The position numbers and the translations under genes were made by a program. A DNA stretch of 64,000 bases. It comes from Heritagella_A intestinalis. GTDB lineage: Bacteria; Bacillota; Clostridia; Oscillospirales; Acutalibacteraceae. Below are positions 49,894-56,926 of the stretch, piece after piece. Location of the stretch: positions 1-64,000 of the forward strand of contig CAJFQF010000003.1 in the NCBI GenBank assembly GCA_904418995.1. The letters are read 5' to 3'. Below the pieces are notes generated by a model that worked only from the letters and a program-made list of their open reading frames with translations, had not been told where the DNA came from and did no database searches. Position 1 is the stretch's first letter. The number at the start of each line of letters is the position of its first letter.

Positions 49894-50898
49894 TTATTTT
49901 TGATAGAAGTCAGCAGTCTCCTGGAAGAAGGCGTCGATGTTGTCCCAGCGGGAGGCAGGGGGAATATCGCAGCCGGAGGAGATGACGAAGTTGGGATAGC
50001 TGCTGCACTCTTCCAGCAGGGTGCGGGTGGCCTCACGGATGGAATCCGGGGTGCCGTTGCAGAACTGGCCGGCCGGGTCGATGTTGCCCATGACCAGGGA
50101 GTCAGCAGGCAGGTTTTCCAGGGCCGCCTTCATGGGAGTGGCATTGCCCATATGATAGACAGAGAGCTTCAGCTCCGCCAGGCTCTCCATCTGACGGGGC
50201 ACGGCGTCGCCGCAGTTGTGGTAGCCGAAGAGGAAGGAATCATCCTCTACTGCTTCGCGAATCTCCTTCACATAGGGAATGGAGAATTCATCGTTCATAG
50301 CGGGGGGCAGCAGGCCAGCCAGAGGTTCGGCCATGAGCACGCCGGAAGCGCCTACAGCCTTATAGGCCTTGATGTATGCAATGAGGAAAGCCGTGGCCTT
50401 TTTCAGCACAGTGTGTACCATGTCCGGGTCGTCATAGCAGTAGATCATAGCATCGGAAACGCCCATGAGACGGCCAGCCAGAGAGAAAGGCCCGATAACG
50501 CCGGCCAGTACCGGACGGTCGGTGATGAGGCCCACAGCCTGACGGATAGCCTCTACATAAATGCCCGTGCGGCCAGCGCCTACAGCAGGAATCTGCAGGG
50601 CGTCAGCTTCTTCCTGGGTTTCCACAATGTGGCCCACAATGGTGGGAACTTCGTCGTCCGTGATGCGGGCCTGTGCGCCGAAAGCCTCGGCTTCCACGGA
50701 GAGGTCCATCATGCTCACGGAAGCGCAGGAGTCCACCCGGTCGGCAACGGCTTTCATGCCTTTGGCCTGCAGGGCGCTGTCCGTTACCAGCTCGTTAACG
50801 GTGCAGCCCAAAAGCTGAATAGAGGGGAAGGAAAGGATGGGCATGGGCTTTTTCACCGGGGAAGTGCGGATGTCTTCCAGCCATTTTTGTACGTTCAT
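49894..50898 (-). CDS. Uroporphyrinogen decarboxylase-family methyltransferase (MtaA/CmuA-like)
   Basis: 334-aa TIM-barrel protein of the URO-D superfamily, methyltransferase branch. It keeps the zinc motif of corrinoid-dependent thiol methyltransferases: His-x-Cys in FGYHNCGDAV and a distant Cys in ISSGCDIPP. Partners would be a methyl-corrinoid protein and a thiol or folate acceptor, but none is encoded nearby. It is not a HemE: the HemE N-terminal signature is absent. The start at 50898 (MNVQKWLEDI) follows AAAGGAGCGATCTCTTT. Single-gene unit. Confidence 0.82.
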   Translation of the reverse strand: MNVQKWLEDIRTSPVKKPMPILSFPSIQLLGCTVNELVTDSALQAKGMKAVADRVDSCASVSMMDLSVEAEAFGAQARITDDEVPTIVGHIVETQEEADALQIPAVGAGRTGIYVEAIRQAVGLITDRPVLAGVIGPFSLAGRLMGVSDAMIYCYDDPDMVHTVLKKATAFLIAYIKAYKAVGASGVLMAEPLAGLLPPAMNDEFSIPYVKEIREAVEDDSFLFGYHNCGDAVPRQMESLAELKLSVYHMGNATPMKAALENLPADSLVMGNIDPAGQFCNGTPDSIREATRTLLEECSSYPNFVISSGCDIPPASRWDNIDAFFQETADFYQK

Positions 50899-51245
50899 AA
50901 AGAGATCGCTCCTTTTGTTTAATGTGAATGTAGAATTCATAAAAGTCAGTAGGTTTACGTCCAGTATAGCCGGTAAGGCCACGGCCTGCTGGTAGTATTC
51001 CGCTGTTTTTTGAAAATTTTTGAAAAATCTCTGGGAAATCCTTTCCCAATATTGCCGGGAAGAGGCTGGTGGGCAGGCTTGCCCTTTTTTGGATTTCTGT
51101 TACAATGGCCCCAAAGAGGAGAAGTTTTGGCTCCTGGGTCTTTTCCATGCCGGCAGCTCCCTATCCATTGTGCCCAAAAGCGCCCGGAACAGGGCCGTTG
51201 GGTTTTGTGTTCCCCACAAAGTAGGGAGAAAGCTGGAGCGGGCGC
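50899..51245. other. Intergenic stretch with no supported gene
   Basis: Between the methyltransferase start and the purE promoter. One open frame (51020-51376 on +) runs through the stretch but has no ribosome binding site and no family resemblance. No repeat, RNA gene or terminator was recognised. Confidence 0.5.
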
Positions 51246-51274
51246 TTGCATTTGTTTTGGAAATCACATACAAT
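51246..51274 (+). promoter_or_regulatory. Promoter for purE operon
   Basis: TTGCAT, 17-base spacer, TACAAT. It gives a leader of about 200 bases before purE, containing the leader ORF and hairpin below. Confidence 0.75.
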
Positions 51275-51301
51275 AGAGATAGATTTTCGGAGGTAGATGC
51301 T

Positions 51302-51376
51302 ATGAAGATGACTTCCCTCGTGCCAGGTGCATATGATGTTTTTGGCGGTGTAATGGGGGAAGACGGCATTTTGTAG
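51302..51376 (+). CDS. 24-residue leader ORF upstream of purE
   Basis: Begins MKMTSLVPGAYDVFGG and ends GEDGIL. GGAGGT lies 8 bases before the ATG, a stronger site than that of purE. It begins about 20 bases after the expected transcription start and stops 15 bases before a terminator-like hairpin. There is no run of one regulatory codon. A leader-peptide role is inferred from position only. Confidence 0.5.
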   Translation: MKMTSLVPGAYDVFGGVMGEDGIL

Positions 51377-51390
51377 CGTCCCATAGTGCC

Positions 51391-51420
51391 GGGCTGCGTC
51401 ATGTTTTGCCGCAGCCCTTT
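51391..51420 (+). terminator. Terminator-like hairpin in the purE leader
   Basis: GGGCTGCG (51391-51398) paired with CGCAGCCC (51410-51417), then TTTTGGTTT. It lies between the leader ORF and purE, so it could act as an attenuator. Confidence 0.65.
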
Positions 51421-51481
51421 TGGTTTACCAAACAGGAATCCGCCCGTTTTGGGCCGGCAGAGAGAAAGGAATGGTCATCCT

Positions 51482-51979
51482 ATGAAAAAAGTAGCAGTGA
51501 TTATGGGCAGTGACAGCGATTTTCCCGTGGTATCCGCAGCGGTGAAGCGTCTGAAGGGCTGGGACATCCCCGTGGAGGTTCACGTGATGTCCGCCCACCG
51601 CACCCCGGAGCAGGCGGCAGCTTTTTCCGCCGGCGCGAAAGAGAACGGCTTCGGCGTGATTATCGCAGCAGCCGGTAAGGCCGCTCATCTGGCCGGCGTG
51701 CTGGCCGCCCACACCACCCTGCCGGTGATTGGCATCCCGGTGAAGTCCTCCACCCTGGACGGCCTGGACGCCCTGCTGGCTACGGTGCAGATGCCCAGCG
51801 GGATTCCGGTGGCTACCGTTGCCATCGATGGCGCGGACAACGCCGCTATCCTGGCCGCCCAGATGCTGGCCCTCTCCGACGACGCCCTGGCGGACAAGCT
51901 GGCTGCCATGAAGGTGCAGATGCAGGAAGGCGTGGCCAAGAAGGACGCCGCCCTTCAGGAGAAGGTCGCAGAGCTGTAA
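51482..51979 (+). CDS. purE: N5-carboxyaminoimidazole ribonucleotide mutase PurE (class I)
   Basis: Purine-pathway mutase converting N5-CAIR to CAIR, 165 aa. IMGSDSDFP (residues 7-15), the catalytic-loop MSAHRTPE near 37-44, and GIPVKSSTLDGLDALLATVQMPSGIPV-type C-terminal block (in part GLDALLATVQMP) are the class I features. AAAGGAATGG lies 9 bases before ATG 51482; an open frame from 51386 starts within the leader hairpin. purM follows after 56 bases; purK, needed to make N5-CAIR, is not in the window. Confidence 0.94.
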   Translation: MKKVAVIMGSDSDFPVVSAAVKRLKGWDIPVEVHVMSAHRTPEQAAAFSAGAKENGFGVIIAAAGKAAHLAGVLAAHTTLPVIGIPVKSSTLDGLDALLATVQMPSGIPVATVAIDGADNAAILAAQMLALSDDALADKLAAMKVQMQEGVAKKDAALQEKVAEL

Positions 51980-52035
51980 ATCCTATTTGAAAATCCAAAA
52001 TTCCGGCGCAATCAGCGAGAAAGGAACGTTATCAT

Positions 52036-53070
52036 ATGAAGAGTTTCAGCGAGAGCTATAAGGCTGCCGGCGTGGACGTCACTGCCGGTTATCAATCCGT
52101 GGAGCTGATGAAGCAGCATGTGGCCCGCACCACCATCCCCGGCGTGGTTTCCGGAATCGGCGGCTTCGGCGGCCTGTTCCAGCCGGACCTCACCGGCATG
52201 AAGGAGCCGGTGCTGGTTTCCGGTACCGACGGCGTAGGCACCAAGCTGCGCCTGGCTTTCCTCATGGACAAGCACGACACCGTGGGCATTGATTGCGTGG
52301 CCATGTGCGTCAACGACGTGGTCTGCGGCGGCGCAAAGCCCCTGTTTTTCCTGGACTACCTGGCCGTGGGTAAGAACGTCCCCGAGAAGGTAGCCACCAT
52401 TGTTTCCGGCGTGGCCGAGGGCTGCGTCCAGGCAGGCTGCGCTCTGGTAGGCGGCGAGACCGCCGAAATGCCCGGCTTCTATCCCGAGGACGAATACGAT
52501 TTGGCAGGCTTCTCCGTGGGCATTGTGGATAAGGGCGCTATCGTGGACGGTTCCGCCATGGAAGTGGGCGACGTGCTCATCGGCCTGCCCTCCTCCGGCG
52601 TTCACAGCAACGGCTTCTCCCTGGTGCGCAAAATTTTTGATGTGAACAAGGAGAACCTCTCCACTTATGTCCCTGAGCTGGGCGCCACCCTGGGCGAGAC
52701 CCTGCTGACTCCCACCAAGATTTATGTGAAGCCCGTGCTGGCCGCTATGGCCCAGGCCAAGGTGAAGGCCGTTTCCCACATTACCGGCGGCGGTTTCTAT
52801 GAGAATATCCCGCGGATGCTCAAGGACGGCTGCTCCGCTAAGATCGAGCTGGACAAGGTGCCCCACTTGCCCATTTTCGATTTGATTCAGAAGACCGGCA
52901 GCATCCCCACCAGGGATATGTACAACACCTTCAACATGGGCATGGGCATGTGTATGGCCGTGGCCAAGGAAGACGTGGACAAGGCCCTCAACGCCCTGCG
53001 CGAAGCCGGCGAAAACGCTGTTGTGGTGGGTGAGATTGTGGAAGGCGACAAGGAGGTCGTCCTGTGCTGA
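52036..53070 (+). CDS. purM: Phosphoribosylformylglycinamidine cyclo-ligase PurM
   Basis: AIR synthetase, 344 aa, closing the imidazole ring with ATP. It has the ATP-binding strand VSGTDGVGTKLRLA near residue 57, CVNDVVCGGAKPLFFLDY near 92, GGETAEMPGFY near 140 and the C-terminal HITGGGFYENIPRML. AGAAAGGAACG precedes the ATG. Its last bases overlap purN; a strong ribosome binding site for purN (AAGGAGG) lies inside the purM end. Confidence 0.96.
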   Translation: MKSFSESYKAAGVDVTAGYQSVELMKQHVARTTIPGVVSGIGGFGGLFQPDLTGMKEPVLVSGTDGVGTKLRLAFLMDKHDTVGIDCVAMCVNDVVCGGAKPLFFLDYLAVGKNVPEKVATIVSGVAEGCVQAGCALVGGETAEMPGFYPEDEYDLAGFSVGIVDKGAIVDGSAMEVGDVLIGLPSSGVHSNGFSLVRKIFDVNKENLSTYVPELGATLGETLLTPTKIYVKPVLAAMAQAKVKAVSHITGGGFYENIPRMLKDGCSAKIELDKVPHLPIFDLIQKTGSIPTRDMYNTFNMGMGMCMAVAKEDVDKALNALREAGENAVVVGEIVEGDKEVVLC

Positions 53071-53693
53071 ACATAGTGGTGCTGGTATCCGGCGGAGGCA
53101 CCAATTTGCAGGCGCTGATTGATGCGGAGCAGGCCGGGCAGATTCCCGGAGGAAAGATTTCCTGCGTCATTGCCTCGAAGCCGGGGGTCTACGCCCTGGA
53201 GCGGGCGGCCAAGGCGGGGATTCCCTCCCGGGTGGTGGAGCGGAAAGCCTATCCGGACCGGAAGAGCTATTCCCAGGCGATTTTGGAGGCCCTCAACGAA
53301 GAAAAGGCCGATTTGGTGATTCTGGCGGGCTTTATGGTGATTCTGGACGAGATGGTTCCCAAGGCCTACCCCAACCGGATTTTGAATGTCCATCCCGCGT
53401 TGATTCCCTCTTTCTGCGGGCCGGGGTTCTACGGGCTGAAGGTTCACGAGGCGGCCCTGGCCGCCGGGGTAAAGCTCACCGGCGCAACGGTCCATTTCGT
53501 CAGCGAGGTCTGCGACGGCGGCCCCATTATTCTCCAGGGAGCCGTGCCGGTGCGCAATGACGACACCCCCGAGACCCTGCAAAAGCGGGTCATGGAAGAA
53601 GTGGAGTGGAAGCTCCTTCCCAAAGCGGCGGCCCTGTTCTGCGCCGGGAAAATCAAGGTGGAGAACGGCATCGCCCGGGTGGAAGAAGAATGA
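53064..53693 (+). CDS. purN: Phosphoribosylglycinamide formyltransferase PurN
   Basis: Folate-dependent GAR transformylase, 209 aa. VSGGGTNLQALIDA near residue 9 binds the substrate; the catalytic Asn-His-Asp set lies in LNVHPALIPSF (near 111-116) and VSEVCDGGPII (near 150). It starts at GTG 53064, 7 bases after AGGAGG and overlapping the purM stop. The TGA stop overlaps the ATG of the next gene, so purE-purM-purN and the HD gene form one transcript. Confidence 0.95.
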   Translation: MLNIVVLVSGGGTNLQALIDAEQAGQIPGGKISCVIASKPGVYALERAAKAGIPSRVVERKAYPDRKSYSQAILEALNEEKADLVILAGFMVILDEMVPKAYPNRILNVHPALIPSFCGPGFYGLKVHEAALAAGVKLTGATVHFVSEVCDGGPIILQGAVPVRNDDTPETLQKRVMEEVEWKLLPKAAALFCAGKIKVENGIARVEEE

Positions 53694-54124
53694 TTTACAC
53701 ACCACTGACGGTAAAGGCCATGAATGTGGCCTACAACGCCCATCACGGCCAGAAGGATAAAGCCGGGGCGCCCTATATTTTTCACCCCATCCATGTGGCG
53801 GAGCAGATGGAGGATGAGATCACCACCTGTATTGCCCTGCTCCACGATGTTTTGGAGGACACCTCCGTGACGCTGGCAGAGCTGGAACGGGAATTCCCCA
53901 AAGAGGTGACAGAGGCTCTAAAGCTCCTCACTCGGGCTCCGGGAACAGACTATTTGGAGTACGTCCGGAAAGTGAAGTCCAATTCGGCGGCCCGAGCCGT
54001 AAAGCTGGCGGATTTGGCCCACAATTCCGACGAGGGCCGGCTCCGGGTGCTTCCCCCGGTGGTCCGGGCCAGGCTGGAAGAAAAATACGCCAAAGCCCGG
54101 GCCGTTTTGGAAGAAGGGGCGTAA
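53690..54124 (+). CDS. Small HD-domain protein, (p)ppGpp hydrolase-like (MESH1 type)
   Basis: 144-aa protein consisting only of the RelA/SpoT-type hydrolase fold. The N-terminal YNAHHGQKDKAGAPYIFHPIHVAE block supplies the first His, ALLHDVLEDT the HD-xxx-ED metal motif near residue 43, and VKLADLAHNSD the last Asp/Asn cluster. There is no synthetase or regulatory domain, as in single-domain hydrolases such as MESH1. ATG overlaps the purN stop (ATGA), placing it firmly in the purine operon. Hydrolysis of ppGpp is inferred; other nucleotide pyrophosphates are possible. Confidence 0.85.
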   Translation: MIYTPLTVKAMNVAYNAHHGQKDKAGAPYIFHPIHVAEQMEDEITTCIALLHDVLEDTSVTLAELEREFPKEVTEALKLLTRAPGTDYLEYVRKVKSNSAARAVKLADLAHNSDEGRLRVLPPVVRARLEEKYAKARAVLEEGA

Positions 54125-54143
54125 CGCCGCCGAGGTTTCTGTA

Positions 54144-54173
54144 TTGACAGGTTTCCCACGGGTCTGGTATACT
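54144..54173 (+). promoter_or_regulatory. Promoter for riboswitch transcript
   Basis: TTGACA, 18-base spacer, TATACT, about 20 bases before the riboswitch aptamer. Confidence 0.85.
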
Positions 54174-54189
54174 AAATTAGTAGAAAGTT

Positions 54190-54293
54190 CAATTTCCGCG
54201 TAACTGACGGACAGGCAGGGTTTACTGCAGGGGAGCGCGGAAAAATCAATAGCCGACCGTCTGGGCAGCCTTGTATTAAGGTTGCCCATTTTT
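54190..54293 (+). promoter_or_regulatory. ZTP riboswitch (pfl motif) with overlapping terminator
   Basis: The aptamer has P1 TTTCCGCG (54193-54200) with CGCGGAAA (54236-54243), the conserved TAACTGACGG and GGGGAG internal-loop sequence, and the hallmark 3' segment AGCCGACCGTCTGGGCA (54251-54267). An 11-bp terminator stem TGGGCAGCCTT (54262-54272) with AAGGTTGCCCA (54278-54288) plus five T shares the TGGGC with the aptamer, so ligand binding and termination exclude one another: ZTP or ZMP should allow transcription. The genes downstream consume AICAR (ZMP) and make IMP. Confidence 0.88.
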
Positions 54294-54295
54294 AA

Positions 54296-54690
54296 TTCGT
54301 TTTCTATTTGTTTTTGCTCCTCTTTAGGGAGCAGAAGAGAGCCGCATCAGGAACGAGGGACAGGGATTCTCCGCTGCCGCTCCGGGTGCAGCATGCCGGT
54401 GGCATGCAAATAGCACCGACCGAACCGGCAGGTGAGAACGGCGCCTTGATTGTGTGCCACCGGCACACGGCGCCCCCTTTTTTCTTGCAAAAGGGGCCTC
54501 TTGGAAAATGCTCCCCCGGAACATTTTCCAATTCACTCCCGAAAATGCGCCTTGTGGTACAAAAATTTCGCCCATTGCGATGGGCAACCGAGGGCTTTGC
54601 CCTCTGGACACCCACCAGGTCTTCGCTGCCGCTACGGTCGGCGCCCTGTTTATGTGCCACTGGCACACGGCGCCCTTTTATAAAAGGTGG
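54296..54690 (+). repeat. Dispersed repeat family B, copy 1
   Basis: Begins right after the riboswitch terminator and fills most of the gap to the cyclohydrolase gene. It is an inverted homologue of 61904-62225, sharing CGCATCAGGAACGAG, GGGATTCTC, GCATGCCGGTGGCATGC-like, CGGCAGGTGAGAACGGCGCC and GTGTGCC-GGCACAC blocks. It is full of hairpins (GCATGCC/GGCATGC, GTGTGCC/GGCACAC, GGCGCC). Short open frames inside it differ in frame from copy to copy and are not taken as genes. Confidence 0.8.
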
Positions 54691-54766
54691 ACGAAAATTT
54701 TATATTCACGGGAAAGCGGGTTTACGATATTTTCCATGCGAACAGATATAAAAGGAGGACTTTTTC

Positions 54767-55468
54767 ATGTTGGATTTGGCAAAGGATTTGCAGCAGAACA
54801 GCTACCCCGGCCGGGGCATTGTCATCGGCCGCAGCAAGGACGGCAAGAGCGCTGTCATCGGCTACTTCATTATGGGCCGCAGCGAGAACAGCCGTAATCG
54901 GGTGTTCGTCCAGGAGCCGGACGGCATCCGCACCGAGGCTTTTGACCCCGCCAAGCTCACGGACCCCAGCCTGATTATCTATCATCCCGTCCGGGTGGTG
55001 GGGGACACCACCGTGGTCACCAACGGCGACCAGACCGATACCGTTGCGGATTTCCTGGGGGAGGGCAAGACCTTCGAGGAGGCCCTGCGCACCCGCACCT
55101 TTGAGCCGGACGGCCCCAACTGGACGCCCCGCATCTCCGGCATGGTGGAGAAGAACGGCGACTACCGCCTGTCCATCCTCAAGAGCGCCGACGGCGACGA
55201 GCATTCCACTCGCCGCTATTTCTTCGAGTACACCGCGCCCCGGGCCGGTGAGGGACACTTCATCCACACCTATGAGCACGACGGCAACCCCATCCCGTCC
55301 TTTAAAGGCGAGCCCAAGTCCGTTTCCCTGGATTTCGCCTGCATTAACTGCTTTACCAATACCCTTTGGGACAGCCTGAACGAGGACAACAAGGTCTCCC
55401 TCTACACCTGCTTCATCAATCTCGAAACCGGCGAGCGCACCGAGCGCATCGTCAACAAAAACCAGTAA
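54767..55468 (+). CDS. purO: IMP cyclohydrolase, PurO-like
   Basis: Closes the purine ring: FAICAR to IMP. The 233-aa protein matches the IMP_cyclohyd (PurO, archaeal-type) family rather than the MGS-like domain of PurH: YPGRGIVIGRSKDGKSAVIGYFIMGR-type start (in part GRGIVIGRS), NRVFVQEP, NWTPRISGM and the C-terminal EYTAPRAGEGHFIHTY. GGAGG lies 9 bases before the ATG. It is followed by a stand-alone AICAR transformylase, and together they replace bifunctional PurH. The ZTP riboswitch lies 470 bases upstream across a repeat. Confidence 0.87.
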   Translation: MLDLAKDLQQNSYPGRGIVIGRSKDGKSAVIGYFIMGRSENSRNRVFVQEPDGIRTEAFDPAKLTDPSLIIYHPVRVVGDTTVVTNGDQTDTVADFLGEGKTFEEALRTRTFEPDGPNWTPRISGMVEKNGDYRLSILKSADGDEHSTRRYFFEYTAPRAGEGHFIHTYEHDGNPIPSFKGEPKSVSLDFACINCFTNTLWDSLNEDNKVSLYTCFINLETGERTERIVNKNQ

Positions 55469-55729
55469 TCCCATCTTTCTGACGGGAATTCCCGGGACGC
55501 TGTCCCGGACCCTGCTCAGGGAACTTTTTTGAAAAAAAGATTCCCTGAGGACCTTCAAAAAACTTTACGTTATGCTCTCCCATACCCCCATATGGGGGTA
55601 TGGGAGAGCATAGTATAAAAGTTCTTGGGGATTCTTAAGAGACCTTCTTTCAAGAAGGTCCTTAAGCGGGGTTTGGGGCAGAGCCCCAAGAACCCCCGGC
55701 AGAAGGCATGATACAAGGAGGAAATTGAA
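55469..55729. repeat. Palindrome-rich intergenic element between purO and the AICAR transformylase gene
   Basis: Contains GGGAATTCCC, CCCGGGAC/GTCCCGG, CTCAGGGAA/TTCCCTGAG (55515-55551), a perfect 42-bp palindrome (55571-55612, centre CCCCCATATGGGGG), GACCTTCTTTCAAGAAGGTC (55641-55660) and GGGGTTTGGGGC/GCCCCAAGAACCCC. No gene seen. The hairpins lack U-runs, so they need not terminate transcription. Confidence 0.7.
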
Positions 55730-56908
55730 ATGGCAAATGAACTGATGCTGAAATACGGATGCAACCCCAACCAGAAGCCTTCTCGGATCTTCATGCAGGA
55801 CGGCAGCGACCTGCCCATTACGGTATTAAACGGCAAGCCGGGCTACATCAACTTCCTGGACGCCTTCAACAGCTGGCAGCTGGTCAAGGAGCTGAAAGAG
55901 GCCACCGGCCTGCCCGCTGCCGCTTCCTTTAAGCATGTGAGCCCTGCCGGCGCGGCTGTGGGCCTGCCCCTCTCCGATACCCTGAAGAAGATTTACTTTG
56001 TGGACGACCTGGAGCTGTCCCCCCTGGCCTGCGCCTATGCCCGTGCAAGAGGCGCTGACCGCATGTCCTCCTACGGCGACTGGGCGGCCCTCTCCGACGT
56101 GTGCGACAAGGAAACGGCTCTCATGCTCAAGCGTGAGGTCTCCGACGGCGTTATCGCCCCCGGCTACACCGATGAAGCACTGGAAATCCTCAAGAGCAAG
56201 CGCCGCGGCACCTACAACATCGTGCAGATCGACCCCGACTACCGTCCCGCTCCCGTGGAGCACAAGGACGTGTTCGGCGTCACCTTTGAGCAGGGCCGCA
56301 ATGAGCTGAAAATCGACAACGAGCTGCTGAATAACATCGTTACCGACAACAAGGAGATGCCGGAAGCCGCCAAGCGCGACCTGCTCATCTCCCTGATTGC
56401 CCTGAAATACACCCAGTCCAACTCCGTGTGTTATGTGAAGGACGGCCAGGCCATCGGCATCGGCGCAGGCCAGCAGTCCCGCATCCACTGCACCCGCCTG
56501 GCCGGCAACAAGGCCGACATCTGGTTCCTGCGCCAGCATCCCAAGGTGCTCTCCCTGCCCTTTAAGGCCGACATCCGCCGCCCCGACCGGGACAACACCA
56601 TCGACGTGTATATCTCCGACGACTATATGGATGTGCTGGCCGACGGCATCTGGGAGCAGTTCTTCACCGAGAAGCCGGAAGTGCTCACCCGGGAAGAGAA
56701 GGCCGCATGGCTCAAGGAGCTCTCCGGTGTGGCCCTGGGCTCCGATGCGTTCTTCCCCTTTGGCGACAACATCGAGCGCGCCCACCGCAGCGGCGTGGAG
56801 TACATCGCCCAGCCCGGCGGCTCCATCCGTGACGACCACGTTATCGAGACCTGCAACAAGTACCACATGGCCATGGCCTTTACCGGCATCCGCCTGTTCC
56901 ATCATTGA
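55730..56908 (+). CDS. Stand-alone AICAR formyltransferase
   Basis: Transfers a formyl group from 10-formyl-tetrahydrofolate to AICAR, 392 aa, corresponding to the C-terminal (AICARFT) half of PurH without the cyclohydrolase domain. Recognisable are LKYGCNPNQKPSRIF at the N terminus, SFKHVSPAGAAVG with the catalytic Lys-His (near residue 66), GIGAGQQSRIHC near 244, SDAFFPFGDNIERA near 340 and the end QPGGSIRDDHVI. AAGGAGG lies 9 bases before the ATG. purD follows after 18 bases. Confidence 0.92.
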   Translation: MANELMLKYGCNPNQKPSRIFMQDGSDLPITVLNGKPGYINFLDAFNSWQLVKELKEATGLPAAASFKHVSPAGAAVGLPLSDTLKKIYFVDDLELSPLACAYARARGADRMSSYGDWAALSDVCDKETALMLKREVSDGVIAPGYTDEALEILKSKRRGTYNIVQIDPDYRPAPVEHKDVFGVTFEQGRNELKIDNELLNNIVTDNKEMPEAAKRDLLISLIALKYTQSNSVCYVKDGQAIGIGAGQQSRIHCTRLAGNKADIWFLRQHPKVLSLPFKADIRRPDRDNTIDVYISDDYMDVLADGIWEQFFTEKPEVLTREEKAAWLKELSGVALGSDAFFPFGDNIERAHRSGVEYIAQPGGSIRDDHVIETCNKYHMAMAFTGIRLFHH

Positions 56909-56926
56909 TTTTTGGAGGAAAGCAGC

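Noticed and set aside
49894..50982. HemE (uroporphyrinogen decarboxylase) for the methyltransferase-like gene
   Set aside because: The zinc motif H-x-C...C fits the methyltransferase branch and HemE active-site signatures are missing.
51020..51376. 118-codon frame upstream of purE
   Set aside because: No ribosome binding site at its start and it crosses the purE promoter; only its last 24 codons, with their own start site, are supported.
54304..54897. Short frames in family B copies (also 61828-62232)
   Set aside because: The similar peptides in both copies arise from the repeated DNA in different frames and strands; starts and ends are not conserved.
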